DNA of 64,000 nt, taken from contig CBDFNK010000011.1 of NCBI GenBank assembly GCA_965250205.1, forward strand, positions 29,771 through 93,770, in the 5' to 3' direction. How positions within the stretch are numbered: position 1 is the first letter of the stretch; the number at the start of each line of letters is the position of its first letter. The DNA comes from JAHZKN01 sp965250205. GTDB taxonomy: Bacteria; Pseudomonadota; Alphaproteobacteria; Rhizobiales; Hyphomicrobiaceae. Made by a program: the position numbers and the translations under genes. Below the pieces are notes generated by a model. The model saw only the letters and a list, made by a program, of their open reading frames with translations, was not told the origin of the DNA and searched no databases. This document shows, piece after piece, positions 52,015-59,597 of this stretch.

Positions 52015-53442
52015 TTAAGAATGCACAGGGGATTGCTCTTGTTGATTGCGATTGGCGTGAGTCCGGGTCTGGCTTGTACTGAGGGCCTGTTTGAATTTAG
52101 CAACGCCCTCCGATTGCATTAGGTTTGGAGACACACCTGTTGGTGTCAGTCCCTCGCGCACCATCCAGCGGCGCAGTGGCGCGAAGCTTTTTACAGCATG
52201 CATTCCGACGCCTCGGACGAGGTGGGCGGGCAAAAACGCCGTCAACAAAGAGCGGTTGAAGATATCGACGGCATTGGTGCGCGAACGGATATCAAAGTCA
52301 CGGGCCTGATTATAGGCAGACAACGTTCGTTGATCGGCAGGGTTTGCGCCTTCAGCAATCGCAGATGCAACACAGTCGGCGAGCACTGCACAATCGCGTA
52401 GACCCAGATTAAGTCCCTGCGCACCGATGGGCGGTATGACATGAGCGGCTTCACCAACCAGCGCGACGCCGTTTGCGCCAAACACATCTGCGGTCAGTGC
52501 TGAGAGCGGAAAGGCGGCTCGTTGTGAGAGCGTGCTAATATCTCCAAGCAGTCCATTGAGTTTTGCTTCCAGTGCGTTTGCAAATCCGTCATCATTCATT
52601 TGCCGCAGAGACGCTGCCTCGTCGGGTGATGTGACCCAGACAAGACTTGATGCTTTGCCGGGCATCGGCACCACGGTCAAAGGTCCTTGGTGATGGTGAA
52701 ACTCAGTTGAGATGTCTTGGTGCGCTCGGGTGTGGTGAAAGGTGCAGGCGATGGCGGTTTGCGGGTAAGTCCACGTCTTGTGGCGAATACCAGCACTGGC
52801 ACGACAAATAGATTTGCGCCCATCGGCACCAACCAGCAACGGTGTTGTGACCTGCCCACCTTCGGCGAGATGGATGACGCTCTGAGCATCGTGTTGATCG
52901 ATTGAGCGCACAGCTTCTGTTTCAATGATGGTGACGGCATCTGACGTCGCCCGCACATGCTGCCAAAGTGACCTCGTCAATGTCCGGTTAGGGACATTAT
53001 AACCAAACTCCTTGATGCCGACATCGCGGGCGTGGAACACGACTTCGGGCGCTCTGAGAAGTGCGCGGCGCCCATCCAACATGCGAATGCCTTTGAGCTG
53101 GGCACACTCGTCTTCGCAGCTGGGCCAAATTTCAAGATTACGTAGAAGCTCAATTGAGCCTGCAAAAAGCGCTGCCGTGCGCTGATCTTCATGGCGCCCT
53201 TGGGGTTGTTCTGCTGGTCCTACGAGCGCCACGTGCAGACCGGTTTTGGCAAGCACTAAAGCGGCGGTAAGCCCAACCGGTCCGGTACCAATGATCGCGA
53301 TGTCGAAATGTTGGGCGGGTGACGTCAAGGGCGTGATCTCAAACAGGGCTTCATGGTGGGGCACAAAGTGCGCACACGAATTGGTGCTGGGGACTGTGCC
53401 ATGACCTGTACTAGAGGACAAAATGAGGTGCTCAGCGGTCAT
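52015..53442 (-). CDS. UbiH/UbiF/VisC/COQ6-type FAD monooxygenase
   Basis: This 475-residue enzyme belongs to the ubiquinone-hydroxylase family that adds a hydroxyl to the benzoquinone ring. The first FAD motif is IIGTGPVGLTAALVLAKTG. The second, DG, is LLVGADGRKSICRASAG. The third is VALVGEAAHVIPPIGAQGLN; family members usually have GDAAH, here GEAAH. The N-terminal 40 residues before the FAD motif are longer than usual, and a TTG in frame near residue 40 would give the common length, so the start is uncertain. Which ring position it acts on cannot be told. Confidence 0.86.
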   Translation of the reverse strand: MTAEHLILSSSTGHGTVPSTNSCAHFVPHHEALFEITPLTSPAQHFDIAIIGTGPVGLTAALVLAKTGLHVALVGPAEQPQGRHEDQRTAALFAGSIELLRNLEIWPSCEDECAQLKGIRMLDGRRALLRAPEVVFHARDVGIKEFGYNVPNRTLTRSLWQHVRATSDAVTIIETEAVRSIDQHDAQSVIHLAEGGQVTTPLLVGADGRKSICRASAGIRHKTWTYPQTAIACTFHHTRAHQDISTEFHHHQGPLTVVPMPGKASSLVWVTSPDEAASLRQMNDDGFANALEAKLNGLLGDISTLSQRAAFPLSALTADVFGANGVALVGEAAHVIPPIGAQGLNLGLRDCAVLADCVASAIAEGANPADQRTLSAYNQARDFDIRSRTNAVDIFNRSLLTAFLPAHLVRGVGMHAVKSFAPLRRWMVREGLTPTGVSPNLMQSEGVAKFKQALSTSQTRTHANRNQQEQSPVHS

Positions 53443-53542
53443 GTCGGTGTGTCATGGACATACCATGCGGTGGATACGTTGTGGACAACCGAGGCGATGT
53501 CCACAGTGTGGCCTTTATTCGAGCTCGGGCAGAGGCTGAGGG

Positions 53543-53686
53543 TTAGTTCTTCTCCAAACAGATAAAACCAGCGGTATTCGGGCCTAAACAGCCGCCAAAC
53601 GCTCTTTCGTTGCGCATTTGCCACATGGCACCGTCACAACACTCATCGCGAGAAAGTCGCTCTGCCATTAACATCTCAGCAAACAT
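53543..53686 (-). CDS. Possible 47-residue Cys-containing protein
   Basis: In a 350-bp gap (53443-53791) an open frame on minus ends in a compact, protein-like sequence: MAERLSRDECCDGAMWQMRN, then ERAFGGCLGPNTAGFICLEK. Four cysteines and a Trp suggest a small metal-binding or disulfide protein. There is no clear ribosome site before the ATG at 53684-53686; internal ATGs are alternatives. I do not recognise the family. Confidence 0.3.
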   Translation of the reverse strand: MFAEMLMAERLSRDECCDGAMWQMRNERAFGGCLGPNTAGFICLEKN

Positions 53687-53791
53687 GCTTGTGTTCTGAT
53701 GATCGCTCACTAGGTTGAGTTTGACGAGTAATCCTATTGGTTTACGAGGCCTCAGTGGTGCGTTCGGCCTATAGTGGTTCGGGGTAGTAGA

Positions 53792-54166
53792 ATGAAATTT
53801 GTGACTGTGCCTGCGATAGCCGTGGTTCTTGGTTTGAGCCTTGGATCGGCTCAGGCGTTTCAAGAAACTGAGATGGGCACGACCGCCACACCATCGGCAC
53901 CTGCGACGGCTGCTGAAGTGCGCCCGCCCGCCGGCATGCCTCAAGGCATGTCATTGATGACGCCAACGCAGAAAAAAGCCGCTGAGAAACCAGACAGTCC
54001 AGGTCTCACGATCCCCGGACTTGGAAGCATTGGTTTGCTGCCAAAGATGAATTTTGGCCTTGAGTTGCTCTACGGTGAAGGCGAGACACGCGAGCCTGCT
54101 GCCAAGCCTCAGGAAGCACCAATTGATGAATTGATGATCCGTGGCTCGGTGAAACATAATTTTTGA
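53792..54166 (+). CDS. Unknown small secreted protein
   Basis: This 124-residue protein has a clean signal peptide (VPAIAVVLGLSLGSAQAFQE). The mature part is Ala/Pro/Thr-rich, then has a hydrophobic Gly-rich stretch GLTIPGLGSIGLLPKMNFGL and a charged C-terminus ending in GSVKHNF. I do not recognise a domain. ATG at 53792 (MKFVTV) follows GGGGTAG. A periplasmic or outer membrane place is likely. A promoter-like region lies before it; the phosphatidylcholine synthase gene is 174 bp downstream on the same strand. Confidence 0.7.
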   Translation: MKFVTVPAIAVVLGLSLGSAQAFQETEMGTTATPSAPATAAEVRPPAGMPQGMSLMTPTQKKAAEKPDSPGLTIPGLGSIGLLPKMNFGLELLYGEGETREPAAKPQEAPIDELMIRGSVKHNF

Positions 54167-54340
54167 ATGCCATATGAGGCGTCGCCTGATCGCTAAGCGT
54201 AATCGGATCCTGGTGTTGGTCTGATAATCAACAAAGTCCAAAGGGCAGATGCGTTCGGCGCATGTGTCCTTTTTTGTTACAAAGTCCACGAGCGCATCAA
54301 GATCAAGCACGTCCCTGCGGGCCTATTGAGAAGGCATCCC

Positions 54341-55054
54341 ATGACACAGCGTGGTAAGTCCGAGCGACCGTGGTTAACCGGTTGGGTGCATGTCTTTACG
54401 GCACTCGGAGTGGTCTGTGCGCTGTTTGCGGTTCTCGCAATTTCCAATAACGCATTTGAAGAAGCCTTTGTCTGGCTCGGAGCGGCGTTTTTCATAGATG
54501 CTGTTGACGGGCTGTTTGCGCGCAAAGTGCGTGTCAAAGAACGCCTGCCTCGGTTCAGTGGTGATGTGCTCGATTTGGTGATCGATTATCTGACCTATGT
54601 GTTTGTGCCAGTTTTGGCTTTGCTGGCGGCAAAAATCTTGACGGGACCATTGGGTCTCGTGCTGGCAAGCCTCATCCTTATTTCATCGCTGTTTCATTTT
54701 GCCGATACCGAGAGCAAATCGAGCGAGTACGCGTTTGTTGGATTTCCAGCGATCTGGAATGTTGTGGCGTTTTACTTTTTTGCTTTCTCGCCAAGTCAGG
54801 TGATGGTGACGCTTATTGTTCTTGCGTTGGTCACCTTGACGTTCGTACGCTGGCCATGGGTCCATCCTGTAAGGGTCAAAGCCCTGCGTCCTGTGACGCT
54901 CGCCGTCGCTGCGCTGTGGTGCATGGCGTCACTTTGGATTGTTTGGCAGGGCTTTCCAGCCGGTTTGACTGAACGACTGATCTTGCTGGTGATCGTCGCC
55001 TATTGTCTCACGCTGTCGCTGGTTTGGCGGCGCTTGCCCGGACACACTTCGTGA
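54341..55054 (+). CDS. pcs: Phosphatidylcholine synthase
   Basis: This 237-residue membrane enzyme condenses CDP-diacylglycerol with choline to phosphatidylcholine. The CDP-alcohol phosphotransferase pattern DG-x2-AR-x8-G-x3-D-x3-D is present around FFIDAVDGLFARKVRV and RFSGDVLDLVIDYLTYV. Seven or so hydrophobic helices fit the family, and the length matches rhizobial Pcs (about 240). ATG at 54341 was chosen; it starts MTQRGKSERPW. Pcs is found in bacteria that live with eukaryotes or in alphaproteobacteria generally. Confidence 0.93.
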   Translation: MTQRGKSERPWLTGWVHVFTALGVVCALFAVLAISNNAFEEAFVWLGAAFFIDAVDGLFARKVRVKERLPRFSGDVLDLVIDYLTYVFVPVLALLAAKILTGPLGLVLASLILISSLFHFADTESKSSEYAFVGFPAIWNVVAFYFFAFSPSQVMVTLIVLALVTLTFVRWPWVHPVRVKALRPVTLAVAALWCMASLWIVWQGFPAGLTERLILLVIVAYCLTLSLVWRRLPGHTS

Positions 55055-55165
55055 CACATCTGGGGCATTGGATGCGCCCGCTTTCGCTGTTGTCCGGCAT
55101 GTCTCAGGGGCTCCCAACGCACCTTATTCTTGAGCGCCATCTCAAGCGTGGTGCGTAATCAAACT

Positions 55166-55235
55166 TAGAGCACGATCATCTTAGGTTGCTTCAGTGGGCG
55201 TGCTCTATTCTTTAGTTTTGGATCATGTGTCCTGG
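55166..55235. repeat. TAGAGCAC-type palindromic repeat
   Basis: Arms TAGAGCAC (55166-55173) and GTGCTCTA (55200-55207) are perfect reverse complements. The inner stretch ATCATCTTAGGTT and the right flank TTTAGTTTTGG...ATCATGTGTCCTGGC are shared with 22969-23053. It lies just left of the mobilisation leader. Confidence 0.85.
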
Positions 55236-55293
55236 CACAGTATGCCGCACCATCGCAGGTGTGAGCGAACGGCGTACAGCTCAGATACAAAGA

Positions 55294-55428
55294 ATGGCGG
55301 AGTTAAAGGGAGAAAGTTCGAACCTGGACAGCGACGCGACTGCGTCGCCGGGCGAGCAGCCCGCCCCGTCGGAGCGCCCTTGGCGTGTGAGACAAGTAAT
55401 GGCGGAGTTGAAGGGAGAAAGTTCGAAC
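55294..55428 (+). repeat. Mobilisation leader: 30-bp direct repeats and two hairpins
   Basis: A 30-bp repeat (ATGGCGGAGTT then AAGGGAGAAAGTTCGAAC, one mismatch) stands at 55294-55323 and 55399-55428. The 75 bp between hold two perfect hairpins: GCGACGC/GCGTCGC (55331-55348) and CGGGC/GCCCG (55349-55363). It lies 80 bp before the MobC-like gene. This could be an origin of transfer, an integration junction, or a leader that regulates mob genes. A short open frame across both repeats (start 55225) repeats MAELKGESSN; it is probably a by-product of the DNA repeat. Confidence 0.65.
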
Positions 55429-55507
55429 GCCATATTTGAAGAATTGCATCACTGGGAGGCATATCTCAAGAAAGAAAACATAACAATCCACATGGAGGGA
55501 CAACCCC

Positions 55508-55954
55508 ATGATGGATAACGGTTTTCAAGAGTTTACTGCCCGCGCGATTTTCAATCGTACGATTGAACCGAAGGTGACCAAGAGCCCGCAGGCACCGAGC
55601 AAACGCCCATCGCCGATCACGCTTCGCCTAACGCGAAAAGAACGCGCGAAGCTCGAAGAACTGGCGCAGTCCATGACGCTGAGTGCCTACATCCGCATGG
55701 TGCTCTTTGCCGAGGACGTGGCGCCGCGCAAATCGAGCAAGCGGGCACCCGTCAAGGATCATGAGGAGTTGGCGCAAGTTCTGGCACTTCTTGGGCAGTC
55801 CAGAATCGCCAACAACCTCAACCAGCTGGCGAAGGAGGCGCATCTCGGGTCGCTAATCATCGATGAACAAACCAAGCGGCAGATCGACGAGGCCTGTTTC
55901 CACATTCTTGATATGCGCCAGCATCTGATCAAGGCGCTCGGCCTGAAATCGTGA
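55508..55954 (+). CDS. MobC-like relaxosome accessory protein
   Basis: This 148-residue protein resembles plasmid mobilisation protein MobC. The ITLRLTRKERAKLEELAQSM stretch plus SAYIRMVLF is a ribbon-helix-helix-like DNA-binding region. QSRIANNLNQLAKEAHLGSL is the hallmark MobC helix. ATG at 55508 follows GGAGGG by 7 bases; a second ATG at 55511 adds ambiguity. The relaxase starts 7 bp downstream, so they are an operon. The leader with direct repeats upstream may be its DNA target. Confidence 0.85.
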   Translation: MMDNGFQEFTARAIFNRTIEPKVTKSPQAPSKRPSPITLRLTRKERAKLEELAQSMTLSAYIRMVLFAEDVAPRKSSKRAPVKDHEELAQVLALLGQSRIANNLNQLAKEAHLGSLIIDEQTKRQIDEACFHILDMRQHLIKALGLKS

Positions 55955-55961
55955 GGCGGCC

Positions 55962-57218
55962 GTGATTTTGAAAGGATCACAGCGCGCTGGCGGCATGCAA
56001 CTTGCCAAGCACCTTATGAATGAAGCGGACAACGATCACGTCACGCTTCATGAATTGCGCGGTTTCATTGCCGGTGATCTGCACGGGGCCATGAAGGAGG
56101 CCTACGCGATCGGCCGGGGCACGCAGCGCTGCCGTCAGTTTTTGTTTTCGCTTAGTCTCAACCCACCGGCGCGTGCGAATGTCTCTGTCGCCGCGTTTGA
56201 GCAGGCGATATCCAAGATTGAAGATCGGCTTGGCTTAAAAGGCCAACCCCGTGCAATTGTGTTCCATGAAAAGGAAGCCCGCCGGCACTGCCATGCTGTG
56301 TGGCTGCGCGTGGATATTTCGCGCATGCGGGCAATCAATCTGCCCTACTTCAAGTCAAAGCTGTGCGATCAAAGCCGGGAGCTATTTCTTGAACATGGTT
56401 GGCAGTTACCAAAGGGATTGAAGAATAAGAAGGATCGAGACCCCCTGAACTATTCGCTGGCTGAGTGGCAGCAATCCAAGCGGACAAAAACAGACCCAAA
56501 GGTCATGAAAGAGCTTGTCCAGAGCTGCTGGAACAAGTCGGACAATGTGAAATCCTTCCAGGCGGCGCTGGAACAAAGCTGTTTGGTTCTGGCCAAAGGC
56601 GATAAGCGCGGCCACGTGGTTGTCGACCTGGAGGGAAATGTCTTCGCGCTCAGTCGGTGGGTTGGTGTTCGGGCCAATGCTGTACGCGAAAAATTGGGCA
56701 AGCCGGACAATTTGCCCAATGTCGACGAGGCGCGCGCTATCCTCACGAGGAAAGTCGATGCCCATCTCCATCGCAAACTTGATGAGCAGGCCGCAGCCCT
56801 TGAAAAAGCCGAAGCTCAATTTAACGCACGTCTGCGTGCCATGCGCCGGCAACAACGTGAGGCGCGCATCGCATTGGCGCGAGCACACGAAACGCGGCGC
56901 TGCAATGCAATCCAGCGTCATGCTATTTTGCTACCAACCGGGCTTAAGGCGCTGTGGTTTCGGGTGACTGGTCAATACGGGAAAATCAAACAGAAAATCG
57001 AAGAAGCGGTGGAGGCACAGTTACGCGTTCTGGTGCAGGAAAAAGAAAAATTGATACGTCGTCAGTTGCTGGAGCGTCAGGAACTCCAGCATGAACGGGG
57101 CCTTCTGCAGCACAAGCGCGACTTACGCCTAGCGGAGATAAGAGCCGAGTTCTCACAGCTGGATCGTGATAAACTGCAGCCGTCGGTCCGTCATCGCAGA
57201 CGAAGACGATCCCGCTGA
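55962..57218 (+). CDS. Relaxase / mobilisation nuclease
   Basis: This 418-residue protein matches an alphaproteobacterial family of mobilisation relaxases of islands. The start MILKGSQRAGGMQLAKHLMN and LFSLSLNPP are family landmarks. The metal-binding histidines lie in VFHEKEARRHCHAVWLRVD (His102, His109, His111). RDPLNYSLAEWQQSKR follows, and the C-terminal 150 residues are a long Arg/Glu/Gln-rich coiled coil. No tyrosine occurs before Tyr48, which is odd for a MOB-P nuclease. The start is a GTG at 55962, 7 bp after mobC. An integrative mobilisable element is the likely owner, though no integrase is in view. Confidence 0.86.
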   Translation: MILKGSQRAGGMQLAKHLMNEADNDHVTLHELRGFIAGDLHGAMKEAYAIGRGTQRCRQFLFSLSLNPPARANVSVAAFEQAISKIEDRLGLKGQPRAIVFHEKEARRHCHAVWLRVDISRMRAINLPYFKSKLCDQSRELFLEHGWQLPKGLKNKKDRDPLNYSLAEWQQSKRTKTDPKVMKELVQSCWNKSDNVKSFQAALEQSCLVLAKGDKRGHVVVDLEGNVFALSRWVGVRANAVREKLGKPDNLPNVDEARAILTRKVDAHLHRKLDEQAAALEKAEAQFNARLRAMRRQQREARIALARAHETRRCNAIQRHAILLPTGLKALWFRVTGQYGKIKQKIEEAVEAQLRVLVQEKEKLIRRQLLERQELQHERGLLQHKRDLRLAEIRAEFSQLDRDKLQPSVRHRRRRRSR

Positions 57219-57241
57219 GTTAGTCGCAACGGCAACCCGTA

Positions 57242-57529
57242 GTGGCCGGTGACGCACTACTCGTAAGCGACGGGCGCGCCGCATACGGCCAGTTCGCTGA
57301 TCGCTCTGATATCCTGCACATCGCGCTTAACGCCAGCAAGGGCGAGCGAACCTTTGAGAGCTATCATATTCAGAACGTCAACGCCTACATCAGCCGCCTG
57401 AAAGGTTGGCTGCGCCGCTTCAATGGCGTCGCCACGCACCACCTGCCAAGCTATCTCGGATGGCGGCGCATGATCGAACGCGAGGGGGACCTGACACCAG
57501 CACAAATCGTCATGCAGGCGATGCCTTAA
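57242..57529 (+). pseudogene. C-terminal fragment of an IS1595/ISXO2-type transposase
   Basis: The last 95 residues of an ISXO2-like transposase are seen. FESYHIQNVNAYISRLKGWL, then HHLPSYLGWRRMIER, is the diagnostic C-terminal part of the DDE domain with its terminal Asn-rich helix. The zinc-finger N-terminus and the first aspartate are missing upstream; the relaxase stops 23 bp before. So the insertion sequence is truncated. The gap to the next gene (57530-57814) shows no second IS end that I can identify. Confidence 0.8.
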
Positions 57530-57814
57530 ACCTCAACTTGAAACTGGAACAGAGCCCTTGGTCGGTAAGGACTGAATGACAAATAGCACCGCTAACGCTA
57601 AGGACTCCGCGTCGTTCTAACACCAATTTCACGAAGGGGGGATGCGCAACAGCAATGAGCGGTCTCTTGGCTAGCTGAGCGCCGATCTGTCGCTGACAAC
57701 AACTAGAATATTAATCAAATCTGTTGCATAAGGGTACCTTTTTGTTGCACTATTATCAACGATAAATTTGGCAGGTAGCCGTTGAAACGGCTTCCTATTT
57801 TTAAGGGGGACTTT

Positions 57815-58816
57815 ATGGCGCAGAATTATTTCTGGAATCGCCGGCAGTTTCTGAAGAACACTGCACTAGCCTCAGGAATGTGTCTGCTCCCAAGTACATT
57901 TCTTCTGGGAGGGTGCAACGGCAGTGCTGTGAACCGAAAAATAGCGATGCAATCTGCCTGGATCAACGATGCCGAATTTCTTGGGTATTTCGTCGCAGAG
58001 CACGAAGGTCTTTATGAGAAAAATGGTCTTGATCATACTTATATGTCTGGTGGCCCGAGTATCGTCTCTGACACGATTGTACTTGCTGGTAAAGCCGATT
58101 TAGCACTCACGACGCCCGATACGACGGCAAACGCGATCGTCAAGCAGAAGGCCCCATTCAAAATAATTGGCACGCAATACCAAAAAAATCCGATTGGCGT
58201 TGTGAGTCTGAAAAAGAACGCGATCACTAAGCCCGCCGACTTGGTTGGTAAGTCGCTGGCGGTACCGCCAGCTAATGTTGTGACGGCTCAGGCGATGCTT
58301 AAGATCAACGGAATCGCCCTAAAAGATGTCCGAATCGTGCCGTATCAATATGATCCCACGCCGCTGCTCAGGGGTGACGTCGACGCTACTCTCGATTTCG
58401 TCACCAACGTCCCCTACACGATTAGAGAGAAAGGTGAGGAACCATCTTCATTTCTGTTATTCGATCACGGCTTCAAAATATTCAACGATACTGTTGTGGT
58501 TTTGGAAGACACATTAAAGACGAAAAGGAAGGAACTAGTCAGTTGGCTTAGGGCGAGCAGGGCTGGTTGGAATCAGAATTTCGAGGATCCAAATAAATAC
58601 CCGAAATTATTTATGGATAGTTTTTTTAAAGGAACCGGGCGCACTCTGGAAAATGAAATATACTTTAACAAGGCGCAAAAAGAGTTGATGGTGGCGCCCA
58701 ACGGAATATTTTCCATGTCCCAAGCATCTATCGACGCGAACATTAAATCGTTGAGAGAAATTGGGCTAGAGGCGAAAGCGGAAATGTTTGACACAAGCCT
58801 ATTAGAAGAGATCTAG
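57815..58816 (+). CDS. ABC importer substrate-binding protein, NMT1/THI5-like
   Basis: This 333-residue lipoprotein-like protein belongs to the NMT1/THI5/SsuA-type family. A twin-arginine motif RRQFLK (9-14) is followed by a hydrophobic segment and a lipobox LLGGC with Cys34. The binding lobes hold FLGYFVAEHEGLYEKNGLDH, GKADLALTTPDT and GKSLAVPPANVVTAQAMLK. Known ligands of the family include pyrimidine precursors of thiamine, aliphatic sulfonates and nitrate-like anions; the ligand here is unknown. ATG at 57815 follows AAGGGGGA. The ATPase starts 7 bp downstream, so the operon is tight. Confidence 0.9.
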   Translation: MAQNYFWNRRQFLKNTALASGMCLLPSTFLLGGCNGSAVNRKIAMQSAWINDAEFLGYFVAEHEGLYEKNGLDHTYMSGGPSIVSDTIVLAGKADLALTTPDTTANAIVKQKAPFKIIGTQYQKNPIGVVSLKKNAITKPADLVGKSLAVPPANVVTAQAMLKINGIALKDVRIVPYQYDPTPLLRGDVDATLDFVTNVPYTIREKGEEPSSFLLFDHGFKIFNDTVVVLEDTLKTKRKELVSWLRASRAGWNQNFEDPNKYPKLFMDSFFKGTGRTLENEIYFNKAQKELMVAPNGIFSMSQASIDANIKSLREIGLEAKAEMFDTSLLEEI

Positions 58817-58823
58817 GGCTGAA

Positions 58824-59597
58824 ATGGAAAATTTGAATGTCCATGGTGCCTCCGTCGTCATATCCAATGTTTCAATGTCGTTTGACCAACTCCAAATCTT
58901 AGATGATGTTTCGCTAACGGTGATGGCTGGAGGTGTTGTCGGACTGATTGGCCCCTCTGGATGTGGCAAAACAACTCTCCTGAATATGATCGCAGGTCTA
59001 ATATCACCGACGGATGGTAGTGTTCTGGTGGACGGACGGCACCCACGCGATCTTGGCGGCGACGGCAGAATCGGCTTCGTTTTTCAGCAAGACTCGTTGC
59101 TACCTTGGCGGACGGTTAAGGGAAACATTACCTTGCCTCTAGAGCTTGTCGGCCTAAAGGGAGAAGCTGCTGAGCAACGTGTTTCTGAACTCATATCATT
59201 GATCAATCTCAAGGCGTTCAGTAACAGCGTGCCTCAGGAGCTGTCAGGTGGCATGGCGAGGCGCGTGGCCATTGCCCGCGCACTGGTGACGAACCCTGAT
59301 GTGCTCCTGATGGATGAACCGTTCGGAGGTATTGATGAGCTTCTGAAACGGAAGCTTTTGGTTGAATTGGAGGCGATCTGGGGCCAGCGCCCAACGACTG
59401 CGGTCGTTGTTACACATTCTGTTGCGGAGGCGGTTTATCTCGCCGATACTGTTATTGTGATGTCAGGTCGCCCGGGACAATTTTTGAGAGAGTTCCAGAT
59501 CACCGCCTCTAGGCCCAGAGGGGCTAGATTTTTTAGTTCCTCAGAGTTCAGATTGGTCGAAAATGAAATTTTGGACGTGCTCCTTGGTTCAGAATAG
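58824..59597 (+). CDS. ABC importer ATP-binding protein, SsuB/TauB-like
   Basis: This 257-residue ATPase powers the importer. Walker A is LIGPSGCGKTTLLNMIAGL (about residues 41-59). The Q-loop is FVFQQDSLLPWRTVKGN, the signature is PQELSGGMARRVAIARALV, Walker B is VLLMDEPFGGIDEL, and the H-loop is VVVTHSVAEAVYLAD. The usual LSGGQ is LSGGM here, which is common in this subfamily. The end overlaps the permease start by 35 bp, so translation is coupled. Confidence 0.93.
   Translation: MENLNVHGASVVISNVSMSFDQLQILDDVSLTVMAGGVVGLIGPSGCGKTTLLNMIAGLISPTDGSVLVDGRHPRDLGGDGRIGFVFQQDSLLPWRTVKGNITLPLELVGLKGEAAEQRVSELISLINLKAFSNSVPQELSGGMARRVAIARALVTNPDVLLMDEPFGGIDELLKRKLLVELEAIWGQRPTTAVVVTHSVAEAVYLADTVIVMSGRPGQFLREFQITASRPRGARFFSSSEFRLVENEILDVLLGSE

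Noticed and set aside
55225..55518. Open frame with repeated MAELKGESSN
   Set aside because: The repetition is caused by the 30-bp DNA repeats; there is no family match and no good start. It is treated as a leader, not a gene.
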